Assembly (NCBI GenBank): GCA_034440635.1
Contig: JAOTON010001574.1
Location: 872,501 to 936,500 of the forward strand
Direction of reading: 5' to 3'
DNA: 64,000 nucleotides
From: Lepas anatifera
Lineage: Eukaryota > Arthropoda > Thecostraca > Lepadidae
In this document: positions 20,478 to 34,101 of the stretch, one piece after another
Layout of the letters: the number at the start of each line of letters is the position of its first letter
Numbering within the stretch: the first letter of the stretch is position 1
Notes under the pieces: model-generated
Told to the model about the DNA's origin: nothing
Database searches by the model: none
The model's input: only the letters and a program-made list of their open reading frames with translations
Made by a program: the position numbers and the translations under genes

Positions 20478-23400
20478 GCGCTCACTCATTATTTTTATTT
20501 GTCTCTTATTTTTCTGCAATCGTTTGAAGTATTTTTCTACTTTGTTTTGCCTTCTCATGCAGTTGTTCCGGAGTTTGTACTGAGGCCTGGCGTTTAGTTT
20601 TATCCTGCTGGAGGGTTCTGGCCCCTCTCCATTCTTCACAATCTCCACTCTTAAGTTCTCCAGATAATTTCCATTTCGGAAGCGAGTTGTCACAACGTAA
20701 ACGGCAATTCGGGCTGAATGGTGGTGATAGTCCGCATCGTTCCGTCGACTAACCCACAACGTCTCAGACAACGTTAGAAGTATATAATGAAACCGTTTCA
20801 AGCGCGTCATGTCGCATGCATAGCTCTGGACACACACAGAACCTTTGTTAGATGGTTTGGTTTATCGATGACAGCCATAAACAACACGAACCGTATATTG
20901 TAATTTCTTTCGGGCTGACACCATGAAGTGTCCATCGTGATTCGGTTAGTTGGAGCCAATCGCCGACGAGCACAACATGCTTTTGCTAACACCTGTTGTG
21001 TTGGGGTGCTGCGGCGTGTGGGAAGAGCATTCAGGTTCCAAGCAGCTGACCCGGGTTTAAGCCTCCGGATGTGTATTTTGCATAAGTCTTCCGGATTCCC
21101 CTAATACCCTCCCAATAGGGTGAGAGTTGGCAACACCATACGGCCCCAGCAGTCGTTGTGTCATTAAGCCCAAAAGCTGCTAAAACTTCTTCTCTTTAGT
21201 TATGGATCTCTCATGAACTTCGAGGAGCCCGGTGTTTGTAATCGCCGGCGCTGATCAACTGCCTTTTTGAAGCTGTACCTTCGTGTTACCATGTCTGAGT
21301 CATTCCGTGGTAGGACATGACTGTCCAATAAAACGCTTTGCTGCTGTGGTTAATAGATGGGGCTGAAAGAAGATTTTAGATGCCTTTTCTGACTCCTGTA
21401 ATAGGCTGAATAGGTTGAATTGGCATTGAGAACCGCTCCTATGTATAGATGCGTTGCTATTTTGCAAGGATAGCTACCGGCCGCCGAATCAGAACATCAT
21501 TGTGTCGCGGTGGGAATTTGATGGGACACCTCGTTTGACATATACTTGGCTTCGGCTTCTTCAATCGCCTGGATTTGTGTCCCGGTCCCAGCATGGGTTG
21601 GGATTCAAGTATCGCGCAGATACGATAACCAACGCCCGAATCTCGTCTGGTGGCAGACTGCTGAAAGCTTGTCACCCGTTCTCATTAGATTTCGTTATGT
21701 GCCCCTTCCCTTTTGAATACTCAAAGGTGCTACGTTGAGAATTATTTCATTTGCAGTGTATATTTTGTAAAGTATTTGTTGAGAGGCCAGTTGAATGTAC
21801 ATCACCGGTTAAATCCCTCGAGTGTTTTCCTCGAATTTCGTTAGCATGGCTGCTAAAGTGCCAGTATATCAACTTGGTAGCTGGGTGTGTCTTCCTGGTG
21901 GCGTATTGCCATGGGACGGCTGCAAGCCCTCGATCGTGGCGAGAAAAATTACTGCTGGGCTCTCCAAACGTCAACGTTTTCCGTCGCTACAAATCCTTGC
22001 ATGTCTGAGCTTGTGGTAAATGTTGTCCCCTCGGAGCTGTAGTAACTGGAAAACTACCGACACTCCGACACCTTATGTCTGCGAATTCTTTGTTTCGACT
22101 TAAGATTAATGTTCCCAGCCAAAACAGCGCTATAACGTTTAATTTAAGCTCCGAAGCCGTACGTTATCAGAATGTGTATGCATTTTTGCAGCCGGAAGAT
22201 TGTTCGCAGATTAAAACACCTAGGAGGGCCTAGCTCATGAACGGGAATTGTGCATGGCTAAATGGTACATTTTAATAGCAGAATAAACATGCTTTGAGCT
22301 AAAGAAAACTTGTAAACAAAGAAAGGTCACCGGTATAAGTGAGTCATTAAAGCACAACTAAGTGTATACAGACTTAATGTGCTTGTGTCCGCTGGCCTTT
22401 TAGAACAGCCTGCCGGTAGGTTGATGGTTCAAACTATGTCTTTGTTTATCCATGGGAATTCTTCATCACGTTTGTTTTACTTGGTATGTAAAATACTGTG
22501 GATAATTTCCCGTACGCGACTCCCAAAGTTTTCATTGTTTTCTATCACAGCGTGGACAGACTCATGTACCTAATTATCTAGGAAACACAATACTTTTCGG
22601 AGCATGTTTGATTTTTTAAAAACATTTAGTTGCCGATTTTTTGCTTTCTCTCTTTTTTTTGCTTTCTCTCTTCAAATATTTCCCCATAAAGTAGTTTTTT
22701 CAGTGGATTGCCGTTCAATATTTGTGATCTGCTTGAAGACAAACAGAAAACCCACCAGAAGCTGGTGTTATACATTTCCCGGAATCTAATGTGGGAAGGG
22801 GATGTACAAATAACCACAGAATCTTGGATTCGTGACCAAGTAATCGAAATGGACAGTATTAATAAAATGCTGTCGATATAACCAACTGATTCGGGAAAAC
22901 TTTCAGGTGGAAATAAAATGGTGTGTTTTGCAAGAATAGCGATCCCTTTGCTTATCCAGTAATGTCCCAAAACAACGCCGATGGTAATTTCGCGTGGTGA
23001 AACCAAAATCCACTTCGGGCGTCTACGAAGCCAATTCTCGTTTCGTACGGATTGTAGATTGGGTGATATTGAGCTGTCTGTGCAATGTAACGTAGTCAAC
23101 GTCATTGGTTAAGTGATGTCATTATCTCCTCCGTTGCCAAATGGAGTCTCTCACAGATAAAGATACAGGGAACACAGCTTAAAGGCCGGTTGGAGATTGT
23201 TTGAGGTTTGTTGGTACAATGAGCTGTATTAGGGCTCTTGCCTTAATGTCTCCCATGGTTTGATGTAGACTCATGGATCTATGTTCAGGTAAAATATCAC
23301 TTAAAGGACCTCAAGAGCCTTTAACACCCGCCCCAGGTAGCCTCCGAACCAGCCGCGCCCCACTCGGGGAAGGGGGAGGGGCTTAAACGCCCCTCGATCT

Positions 23401-24300
23401 CGGCTTCTATGCGGGATTGTGAAAAACGGGAAAGTTGGTAAATAGCTCATAATACACTATTAAGAAACTATGAAGGTCACTTTTTCAGCCAGTTCAATAT
23501 TTAGGCCACAAAAGGTCGGAGTATGTGAAAGTTTAGATGTTGTTTTGCCTCGGCTTCTGACTGGGTGGAGCAATTTGTACAGACATTTTTAGGCCTCATT
23601 CGATTCCTCTCGTTGCGACGAAGCGAATGATGGATGATATGGCTGCTAGGTTAAAAGGTAAAAATGAACTAACCTGAGGTCATGTCAAGGTCACAATTCG
23701 ACCTATCATAATCAATATGCATATCAATCGACTCGACATGATGCTCAAAACGAAGTGGTATCAAAACGAAAGCTCCATCACCATTTTCAGTGAAGTTATT
23801 GGCCCAAGTCTGAAAACCTGCGTGAATAGTCCCACATGACCTGTCAGAAGTCACGGATCCAAACTTGCAACATGAACATAGAAATTGGCGTTAGGTACTT
23901 CGATTTCGAGAATGAGACGCCATTCTCAACCGTCTCTACAGAAATTAATTTTCTGCCAATTCCCGTTTTTCCCAATGTTTCTCCAATGGATGAGCAGGAC
24001 CTGACCTTAGGTCATAGATATAAAAATCACGATACCACAACTTTTGATACTCGGTGGGTCTATGATGTGATAACAGTTTTATATACTTATATTTAACCTG
24101 CTGTCGCTGATACCGCTTGAAAAAATCGGCGGTGGAGTCACTAGACCTGGCCTGTTGACCTAGTCTGAAGCGATCCGAATTTAAAAGTTAGGGAAAAAGT
24201 TGCGCAACCAATCAAGGATAAGGCGTGCCCAGTATGGCGGCGCTTTGCGCCGCTGTTTTCCGGCGTCATCCCAAAAATCATAGGGGCTGTTCAAACACCC
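20478..24300. other. Intergenic, nothing recognised
   Basis: Mixed-composition sequence. All open frames are under about 160 codons, mostly from chance stop-poor runs (for example 22626-23105 on the minus strand), and lack recognisable motifs. No terminal repeats were found. Confidence 0.4.
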
Positions 24301-25590
24301 CTTCTTGGCGCGACGGTTAGAGAAGAGCCCCGCATCTGGTGTTCGTTCGAGTGATGTTTTCGATCAATCGCACTTTCTGCAATGGGAGCATGGTTCAACC
24401 CGGTGGGCGCTCTCAGACAACACGAAGTGCCCTGCTCCAGTCCAAGGCGAGACACCACGGATGATCTTCAGAGCGAAGTCTGAAATGACCAGTAACTCTC
24501 GGCGCCCGCTCCTGGTGCCTGGCCTGGTTTTCTCCCAGTGCTTGATGCATTAATCGGCTATCCGCGGAAACTCGGCCCTTGCCTCTCACCCAGATATCGC
24601 GGAAACCTCGGTGCGTCACTTCTTCAACAGCGGCGCCGGTTTGGCCAGGTGAGTCGCTGTTCTTTCGGCGCGCAGTGGCTGCCACTTGTTGCAGAGGGTG
24701 CGTGGCGTGGAGCGCGCGCCGCCGACTGCCCCCTGCCCCTTCGTTGGTCGATGGGGAATACGATCAATGCCTCTCGCGAGCTTGGCAGTCCATTCTTCGC
24801 CAACGGCGCGGACGAGCGTGTGCCACTCGAAGTCGCTCCGGCCAAGCGGCGACGGCCTGAAGGAAATCATCCCGTTGCTAACCCTGTGGATCAGCCGCAA
24901 TCTGGCGGTGAACGTTGGCGAGGAAAGAAGGATTCACGGACAGAGGTAGCGTTTGAATTTGTGCACGGTCTGCGTGCGGAAAAGGCCTGCAAAGAAAGCT
25001 GTGTGAAACCACCAACATTTATCGGGCTCTCAGATGAGAGATGACAATTTTCCTCGCGCCGAGTCCAATGTCGTCACCCGAGTAGACTTTGTGGCGTGAG
25101 CTTCCTCAGCGCCAGCCAAATTTGAAGAGCTTCCACAGCCGGGTCAGTTTGACCCTGAAGGGTTTCCGCCGAGCTGGCGGCGGCACGACCGTCCAAGAAC
25201 GTCACGCGCGGGCGCCGCGAACCGGCGACCTTTAACGCAACGCGCTGTGACACCCAGCGCTGCGGTCGCCGCTCGGAAAGCTGTTCCGCCAGTCGCTGAC
25301 TCAGCCGCAAGTGTTCCTTTCTGACTCTCTGCGGTTCGCCGTCAGTTTACACCACTGTCAGGGCGGTAAACATTGACGTTATCTGCTGAGTTACCATGGA
25401 CTAGATTAGCGCAGCCGCCGGGACATTTTCTGTTCCTTCTGTGGTTGGCGTGAGGCGGACGTTGTCGGATGTGAACTCCATCGGAACTGGTGTGTGATGG
25501 TACCCTGTGGGTGAGCCGGTGCGGTTGGTGAGTGAGTGAGTGGAGGGTTAGTGCTGAGCTGGGCGGCGCCGCCGGAGCGGCAGGGGCGTC
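24300..25590 (+). promoter_or_regulatory. CpG-rich region, candidate promoter and 5' UTR of EFR3
   Basis: GC- and CpG-dense sequence directly upstream of the first coding exon, unlike the AT-richer DNA on both sides. It contains CGCGCGCC and many GCG/CGC runs (24660-24860, 25190-25290). The overlapping open frames on both strands (for example 24538-25044, 168 codons) look like a by-product of composition. No TATA box can be tied to a start site. Confidence 0.35.
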
Positions 25591-25666
25591 ATGTTCGCCT
25601 GGTGTCGAGCTCCGGAGCTCTCCGAGACCCTGGAGACGATGGTGGCCAAGTGCGCCAGCCCCGCCT
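25591..25666 (+). CDS. EFR3: EFR3 exon 1: start and N terminus
   Basis: The exon ends CCGCCT/GTGAGT in phase 1, which with exon 2 forms a TGC codon and a run of three cysteines. Two in-frame ATGs exist. The one at 25639 has the better context (ACGATGG) and gives MVAKCASPACCC, close to the usual short N terminus. The one at 25591 would add 16 residues. I favour 25639. Confidence 0.7.
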
Positions 25667-27351
25667 GTGAGTTCCTTCGCTGTCGATGACTGCATGACCT
25701 TCACTGGCGCTTATTCAAATTTCGGACTTGTAATTATATCGGATGTATCATTGGCGTTTATTTCTGACTTTAATTGTCGTTTAATTCTGATATTCTAACC
25801 TGAAGTCTGCGCGCAAACGGTAATTGTTAATCGGCAGAGTTTACCACCTTCGCCATATTGCTACCACCAAAACAGCTGCCCGAAACGTGTGTGCATGCGC
25901 ACCCCTTTTATAAAATGACTAGGATTCTTTCACAATGGAATGCACTTCGGTCCCCATCCCGTTACAAGTATTTTCACTTAAACTGATCAGATCAAAATAT
26001 TTTTTTCAGCTTATTGCTGCTACGCGTAATCAGCCATCAATGCAGATGGACAGGGAAATTTTGAAGGCGCCTCATCTCGTGTGATATTTGATGGCAAAGT
26101 GATAAACGTTTGGGTTTCTGCATGTACTGATCGGTTTCTGGCCCTCCGGATTGAGACTGAGGGTCTGGGGTGCGCGTAAACACCGCAAAAGCTGCGGAGA
26201 AATCATTCCACAATCCTCGGTAAATAATCATTTGCCAACCTCGGATCCTTTGATTGCGATATTCCGATCATTTGATTCCGATCCGAAAAAAACTGAAGTC
26301 ACCTTTTGTGCGCATTGGAGGACGTTGCTGCGTTGCGTCCCCGTAAAATCTGGAGGACGACGCTCCGAATTAGACAGTGCCAGCCGAGTTTGGGCACGTG
26401 CCGAGTTCTCTGTGGCTGGTCTCGCCTGCTCGGCCACAATCGGAACTCCCCACCTGTCGGGGCTGAGTCGGCTCCCACTTGTTACCGCACCGCTGCCGAA
26501 GCCGCCCCTGTCTACACTGAACGCCTGTCACCAAGGACGAGACGCCACTCACGAAATATGTCACCAGCCCGCGCTATGTGTTTTGGTTAATCCTGGCGCC
26601 TCTTCGGTAGTTTTTGTTCTGAGGAGCCTGTTTTGAGGTGGGCGTGAAGTTTGTGTTGACCTTGTTTGTTACTTTTGTCCGAAAATGTCTTAGCACCCCA
26701 CGTGGTGGAATTCACACGGAAAATGTTACCGCTCTGCAGTCTGGGGCAGTAAGTATGTGCTGCTCGCTGCTCGGGCATGAAACTCGTTCTCCGTGAAGTA
26801 TTCGTTTAACAACTTTCTGCGAAGGGCTTCCGGTCTGATACAAAGCCTCCATTTAGCCTGCTCACGGGGTGGTTGTATAACAGTGAGGAGAAAGATTTCG
26901 CCAAGCTTGATGGCTTGATGAGTTGACGAAATTTGATAATCAAGTTTTAATACGTAACAACCATCTTAATCATAATAGTTGTTACTTGTTAACCTGTTAC
27001 ATTTCGCATAATACATGTTAGCCATGTTATTTTTCTCTGATCTACACTTGTTTGAGTCACGTACACCGATCAGTATCAAGCATAAGTTTTTAATGCCGCT
27101 GCTATTTTTAGTTTTGCAGCAAACACTCCCTTTCCCTCATATGTGGGCTGAAAGGGCACAACCGTGTTATAATCATAACTGTCATTGCTAGACTATTTCC
27201 TGAGGGACTGATGTTGCAAACTCCTTTTTCTCTGGGCGTCTGAGGTCTGGGCCACGGCATTACTGCCCAGAGTTTACGGAAACCCCGCCTGTCGGCTGTG
27301 TACTTGAAGCCACCACGCCTCCGTGAAATTAGAATCGGTCTCTGCTGGCAG
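25667..27351 (+). other. EFR3 intron 1
   Basis: Mixed sequence with no identified transposon end or tandem array. Several open frames under 165 codons occur on both strands (26151-26636, 27108-27608), without domains. Confidence 0.5.
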
Positions 27352-27428
27352 GCTGCTGCGGTCTCTGCTCTGCTCTGCGTCCGCGATGGAAGCGTCTCGT
27401 CGACAACATCTACCCCGTCAACCAACAG
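27352..27428 (+). CDS. EFR3: EFR3 exon 2: cysteine cluster and LRPRWKRLVDN signature
   Basis: Acceptor CTGCTGGCAG, donor GTCAGC, 77 nt. It encodes CCGLCSALRPRWKRLVDNIY followed by PVNQQ. The cysteines are the expected palmitoylation sites and the ALRPR-KRLVDNI motif identifies EFR3. The exon is read in a frame that is not the longest open frame here. Confidence 0.93.
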
Positions 27429-28766
27429 GTCAGCCAAGCCGCCGAGACAATGCGACACACTTACGACAGGATCTGAACGGAGACAGCCAGGGGCTGAGCG
27501 TACCGTAAATCCGTTGAATGGGATTTCATTCGTTCTAGATCTCACCACCTCTGGCGAAATAGATTTCCTAACACAGTATTCCATCCCCACCCCCCGCGCC
27601 GGCCGCATTTACCACTGGACCGCTGCACGGGACTCTTCGACTCGTGGGGCTAGCCGCGAAAGTATTGCTTCCAAAGAGAAGTACGCTGATGAAGCGATAT
27701 TGCTCCGTAAAAGTCGACTTCTGAGATGAACGAAACGCGAAGCTAGAATTTTTTCGGTAAGCTCCTTGCGTCTGGCTGCTCAGGTTATATCCCATGAAGC
27801 TGCCATCTTCCCTTTAGCGGGTTTGGGAATAGTTTCTGATGGCACACTAGCTCTCTAAGTCAATGCTACAGCAGGTGGATAGTTACCTCTACCCCAGCTC
27901 CGAATCAACCTGTTGCAATTTTTTTATCGAAATATATGCTTAATGTAGCTGGGAGGTGGACCTTTCAGCATGGGATGGGTGCATCACCCATTAACAAGCA
28001 GGTGTGGGTGCAAAGTGCCCGATCAAAACCTATATTTGAACTATTTTTACCGCTTGTCCATCTGTGCAAACTGCTCAGCCTTGGGGCGTCTCTGTCATGT
28101 AGCCTTATTTGCGTTGAGCAAAAATCCTGAGCAGGACGGAATTCTGCTCTTGGAAAAGCATTGCACCAGTTCACCGAAAACGAACCAGAAGGAAATAAAT
28201 TGGAAGTCGTTGTTCTTTGTCGACGGATTCTGATTGCTGAGTTTGTGCCCCATTCATGTGTCATCCTCACTACTACTACGTCTGTATTGTGTGCGTAACA
28301 CTTCATCAACTTGCCACTAGCCGTGCTAGGAAGCTTCTGATTGGCTAGTAACTGTGCGGTTTTAGGTGAGATTGAGTCTCGGCGTTAGTGCGAAGCGGAA
28401 CTAATCGAATCGGTTGTTGGGATTTAGTGATCAATTCCTTCCTGGCCGATGCTTAACGATGAAAGTTTGTCCAAAGTGAGTGACACAAATGGACAAGGGT
28501 GTGGCTGAAACAAAATACACTGCGACTGATTTTAACCGCTCACTGACACAAAGTATAGATGAGCTGGGTGGTTTTATGTGTAGGCTCATGGTCGTGTTCT
28601 GTGGGGTTAACATACTGCATCAGGAAAGGACTGCGGACCTGGAGTTCATGATAACATCCTTTCATGACAGCTTTCCACTGGTTGGTTAGGTAATTTATTT
28701 CATTTTATTGGGGCCACCCCCAACATGCACACTTTGCCCAGTTACAAACAGCACTGGCATATGTGC

Positions 28767-29230
28767 TTAAAGGGAATGTGGCACATTCATAACGTGATTT
28801 TAACTGAGATAGCCAAGTTGTAAAGCAAGTCGGAAAACCCGGTACTCCATATGTCATTTGTCTTGGAACTCGATATTTCCGTAGAAAAACAGCTAAAACC
28901 TACCTGACACCAGCCCCCTCATCAGCCCGCCGCCGGGCGGCCATTGTTGTGAGCTGCTGGTGTGACGACATATGCTGACGTCACGATGAGCATCAGCCAA
29001 TCGAAGCCTTCGAAGCGTTTCAAGTATGGTAGTGGTTGCCAGATCGTGACATCATCCACAGGCTGATATTTATTTCTTTTTCTAGAGGAGTATTTTAAAA
29101 ATCAAAATATTGAGCTTATTGTAAATGTACATTTTTTCAGACATCATGAGTGGTTTCATTATTTTCGGCTAAAAGTACGCCTAATTACACTAAATTCCAG
29201 GATTCGACCAAGGTGCCACATTCCCTTTAA
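28767..29230. mobile_element. TTAA-flanked MITE, family B, copy 2
   Basis: TTAA AGGGAATGTGGCAC at the left is the exact inverse of GTGCCACATTCCCT TTAA at the right, 464 bp overall. It contains a TGACGTCA palindrome at 28976-28983. TTAA duplication is a hallmark of piggyBac-type transposition. Confidence 0.75.
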
Positions 29231-29779
29231 GGGACAATGTCTCCCGCGCCAGGGATTTAACTCACGCTAGTCTATGCCGTGCCATTGGGCCGCCGGGCAC
29301 CACATTGCTATTCATTTCTGCTGTCACCGTTATCTTTCCAAAACCTTGCCCGGGTTCCTTACTCATTGGAATGCATTATTCGGCCCAGAAGTTTCGTTCT
29401 CGAAATCACTTTCAAAGTCCAGACTGTCAAATTTAACCAGCCACGCGAACCGCTACGGAATTACTCTGCCCAGCTATCTACCTTTCGATAGAGCTGGGCA
29501 AAGTTTGAGCTCTAAAGATTCCCCGCTGATGAAATCGCTACAAGTTGAAGACTAAATTGAGAAGCGCCTTCGCAAAGCTAGGGGCGGCGTGCGGCCGAAA
29601 TTAATGAGTTTCGCCGGAAAGTGAGGCCCACCGGAGGACCAGCTGGGACAACGCGACGCCTTCTTGCCGCTCGATCTTACCAATGTGTTCATGTTGCCTT
29701 CTTAAGATATGAGTATCTGCCAAAATGTAGGAATGTACCATCTCGAAGTGACCCCTGGATGGAGGTTTCTTAAGAACTA

Positions 29780-30710
29780 GCTGATGGGGAATTCCAGGAC
29801 AAAACGACCAAAAATATTTCAATTTGACACCACCATGTCTAGAAAAAATCTGAAACTTTGTCTCTGGGGTAGTTTTGGACCAGAAACACGCCTGTGAGAA
29901 TCTTAGCCCCCTCCGACCAACGGTGACCGAGTTATAGCCCGAGGAATTTTCGGTAGGTCACCTTGTAGATTCATCTTTGATGCTTCATAACTAAAAAACG
30001 CATAGCCTGAAAAATCTGAAACTTTGTCTCTGGGGTAGTTTTGGACCAGAAACACGCCTGTGAGAATCTTAGCCCCCTCCGACCAACGGTGACCGAGTTA
30101 TAGCCCGAGGAATTTTCGGTAGGTCACCTTGTAGATTCATCTTTGATGCTTCATAACTAAAAAACGCATAGCCTGATTAACAAGTTTTGTATATCATTGA
30201 ACTCGTCTTGAACTATACTTTATTTTGAAAAAGAAAATTTCAAAATTTGGAAATTTTTTACTTTAATTTGTTTGACCTTTTCTTTTTGACCTAGCTTGAC
30301 CTTTTCGCAGTTGAAATTGCCCTTTTAGACACCTCAAAAATTTTTATTCATAAAATATTTTTCGATAGAAAAAGTAAAAAAATGCGTTCTTGCTATAAGT
30401 TCCAAATATTTAGCACCGAAGGTAGGTATATAGACCGTTTTTTGCCACTGCGGCAGTACAGCCTTATGTTTAACGCTGCAAACATAGCGATTGCTTTTGT
30501 AATCGGTTGCTGGCAATCATATTGCTTTGTCTTTACGAAATTTTCATCGTGCAAGTGTCAGAATTTATGATAATTAACACGCGCCCACCCGAGGGGGTGG
30601 GCAACCGGCCTCCTCAGGTCTCTACAGGTAGTAAAAAAAAACACCTTCGTGCAGCGCCACCGTACTCCATGTACCTCTAACACAACATTTTGCAACTTCT
30701 GAAAAAATAA
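29780..30710. repeat. Inverted repeat pair, left copy, with internal 166-bp duplication
   Basis: Inverse of 32072-32815 with scattered mismatches. The shared ends are AATTCCAGGACA on the outside and CACCTTCGTGCAGCGCCACC towards the inside. The segment starting AATCTGAAACTTTGTCTCTG is present twice in immediate succession with a 166-bp period and no difference that I could see. Non-coding. Confidence 0.8.
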
Positions 30711-32071
30711 TTTAGCTCAACTGGGAGGTGGTAGGTACCGTAAATACTGAAGGCCAGCTGGCAACTGACTGGTGAGGGGGTAACCTGAGGTAGACAGTCG
30801 TCGTTATGCCTTGTGGGACTTTCAACTTTGGTTCCTTGATTAACACTTCATCGTGGGAGTTGCTCGTTTGAGTGGTGGGGTCGGGGTCTCCATAAAAAGT
30901 CCCTTGATGACTCTAGTGAGACACCTAGTCCTAAAACTGAACTGGCAACAACTTGGACAATATTTATAAAAAATAAGAATTGCAGTCATTTAAAGTGATA
31001 GAAAGGGATCCATTGTTTCGAGGGAGACGAGGGCAAATGAACTTATTAATAATGGACCTTTCGGCCTTAAACGAAAATTTACAAAGATGTCGCGGCTTTA
31101 TCCATAATTGAAACAAGTATAACTTATCCTATGGGCACCACTAACTCACACTATTACATCGTTCCCCGAGATGGAAAAATAGTATCGATACAAGGTGACC
31201 CAGTGCAGCACAGCATACGTTTGAGAGGGTCCATGCAATGTAAACAAACGTGTCTGAAAGGCGTTCATTCCCAAAAAGTAATTTGAATCTGCTCATATAT
31301 GAGAAAAAATGTCCTGAAATTGTAACGCTTTCGACTTGGTCACTTGAACAGGCTGCCTCATTATATTTTTACAAGGTGGTCATTTCATAGCTGTCACGGA
31401 TCCCAGAATCCCAGATGAATAATGACACAGTGCACTGGGAGTGATGCCGCTAAACAGCCAGTTTTAATCACTACCGAATATGTTACATACAATTGTTTGG
31501 TGGTGTCACCTTTGAGTTTGCTCGAGGTCACAGTATTTCTTACAGGAACTAAGTGGAAACCTAAATTTTGTGGCATAATAGGTGACAGAGGAGAGCCGTA
31601 GAAAGAAATGTTCAGCACCATTCGAACACTCTTGTTGAGCCCAAACGGATTATGTATCTTATAATATTGCCTAGTCAAATGTCAAAATTAGCCTGCCTTG
31701 ACCTAGAGCCAGGCTTAGGTCTGTATGGTAAAAAGAATATTAATCAAACTGCAGTGACAAGTGAGACACGACAACGTAAAAATAAAACATCCATCGCAAT
31801 TCTCGACAATTCTCAATTCTCTCAAGTTATCAAAATTTACCAATTGCCCCATGCATTTGTAATGGAAAGATCATGACCCTGACCCTGCTCCCAGTTATCG
31901 ACATAGAAATCCTGCTACGAAAAATTATCTTGCTCGGCGACCTTACTATGTAACGTGAATCTAACGACGATAGGCTAGATTTGATATTATTGATGCACCT
32001 CCAAAAGTTGTTCGAGGTTAGGTCTCTTGACCTGGGTTGGCGGTCTGACCTGGTATGACCCAGACCTAAAA
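30711..32071. other. Spacer between the inverted copies
   Basis: AT-rich sequence with no convincing coding frame. It could be the interior of one foldback element whose arms are the two inverted copies, or plain intron between two separate insertions. Confidence 0.4.
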
Positions 32072-32815
32072 TTTTGTTAGAAGCTGCAAAAATGTCGAGT
32101 TAGAGGTACATGAAGTACGGTGGCGCTGCGCGAAGGTGTTTTTTTTACTACCTGTGGAAACCTGAAGAGGCCAGTTGCCCACCCCCTTGTGTGGGCGCGT
32201 GTTAATTCTCATATATTTTGACACTTCCACGATGAAAATTTCGTAAAGACAATGCCATATGATTGCAAGCAACCGATTACAAAAGCAATCGCTTTGTTTG
32301 CAGCGTTAAACATAAGGCTGTACTACCGCAGTGGTCAAAAATCGTCTGCATACATACCTTCGGTGCTAAAAATTTGGAACTTTTAGCAAGAACGCATTTT
32401 TAATTTTTTTTTATTGAAAGATATTTTATGAATAAAGATTTTTGAGGTGTCTAAAAGGGCAATTTCAACTGCGAAAAGGTCAAGCTAGGTCAATAAATAA
32501 AAGGTCAAACAAATTAGAAGTAAATATTTTTCAAATTTTGAATTTTTTTTCAAAATAAGGTATAGTTCGAGACGAGTTCAATGATATACAAAACTTGTTA
32601 ATCAAGCTATGCGTTTTTGAGTTATGAAGCATCAAAGATGAGTCTACAAGGTGACCTCCCGAAAATGTCTCGGGCTATAACTCGGTCACCGTTGGTCGGA
32701 GGGGGCTAAGATTCTCACAGGCGTGGTTCTGGCCCAAAACTACCCCGGAGGCAAAGTTTCAGATTTTTTTCTAGATATGGTGGTGTCAAGCCTTGGTCGA
32801 TATGTCCTGGAATGC
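32072..32815. repeat. Inverted repeat pair, right copy
   Basis: Inverse of 29780-30710 but without the internal duplication. It shares the phrases GTGCAGCGCCACC (as GGTGGCGCTGCGC), CACGCCTGTGAGAATCTTAG and the outer TCCTGGAAT end. Confidence 0.8.
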
Positions 32816-33139
32816 CCCTGATGTCAGTTGCCCCTGCGTCGGTAACTAAGTCTCCGGTGTCTGAAATTGCCACAGTGCTGGGCGTGAAGAGGTAATCATC
32901 ACATCCCACTGGAGAGATAAGAACCGGGTACAGGACCTGGACCAATGGTTTTCGGGATCAACGGGTCAAAATTGGGATAAACAGTGCTTTCTAAGAAACT
33001 TGATGAGGTTGGAGGATTGGAGGAGAGGAGTGCCGGTAAATGCGTTTTTATACCCTGTGGGTTCGCTCCTGCAACCTGTGATCTTCGCAAAAAATCCAGA
33101 GATGAGGGTTCCCGAGTGTTTTCAATCAGCACAGGAAGC

Positions 33140-33395
33140 CATAGGCGTATCAAGGATTTCGGATCGGGAAGCACATGGTGTTGGGGCGAGGGCGCCTCCG
33201 GACCAGGGGACGCCACATCTCCTGAACATTGCCCGCAATTGTCACTTTAACTGCCGGATCCAAGCCAATGGCTGGGGGAGGGGATCCCAAAATTGTGTAA
33301 CACAAAGACTTATAGTCTTTTGTAAGAAAATCGGCAAAAATTTGGGATTTAGGCGCAAATGTCATTGTTATCCCCCAGCCCTGGATCCGCGCCTG
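33140..33395. mobile_element. Probable degenerate MITE of the GGCGGATCCAGG family
   Basis: Left end ATAGGCGTATCAAGG, right end CCTGGATCCGCGCCTGG; the ends are imperfect inverses. Two internal GGATCC sites and GGGGATCCCAAAAT phrases match the style of the family. Boundaries are approximate. Confidence 0.3.
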
Positions 33396-34101
33396 GTGAC
33401 TGACTACCTCCCTCTTCGGATCCAGGTAGATAATGGCACCCATGACGTGATTTGATATCGCCCCTTTAGAGGTCGGATGTTGTATTTTGAGAGGCAAAAA
33501 TGCTTCAGATCGAGCCCTCTTTTTGGGAGGTAAAAGCTTCGAGATATGGGTGCCACTTTTTACCCGAAACTAAGAATTTTGGAACTCTGCCGAGTCTTCG
33601 ATCTCTCTGCCAGCGTCTTCAATCGGGACTATGAGGAGTACGCACCTTTAGGTCAATTGGTTTTAACGTGGCCTTGTCGTGAATTGCTGACCTCATTGAG
33701 ACTTATTGTGCGAGCATTGTGAACGTCATTTTAAAGTAAATAAAACAGCAAACAACATGCTTACTGTTTGATTTTTGAAGAGTAATCTAGAGAGCCTTCG
33801 TGTGATGAAGATAGATTGAGCACTAACAGTGCTCTAGTGATAAACCCACTGTCTGTCACTAGGAGAATTTGTTGCAGAATGGCTACGTGCGTGGATGTTG
33901 TGGCACTGATACCTGAAGAATCAATGTTCTGACAAAGGTTTTTTTATAGTTTTTTTCACAACTCGTGGAACATAAATGTGCTTTCTTGAGAAGAATGCAA
34001 GCTTCAGTAAGGGCTTTACGATATATGTAGGCGTTGCTGTGGATACCCGACGCCTGACTTGGCCGTGTACGACTTAGGTGAAATTTCTGTGAGAAGCCCC
34101 T

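Noticed and set aside
24538..25044. 168-codon plus-strand frame as a gene upstream of EFR3
   Set aside because: GC-rich composition gives open frames on both strands; no domain or consistent splice sites.
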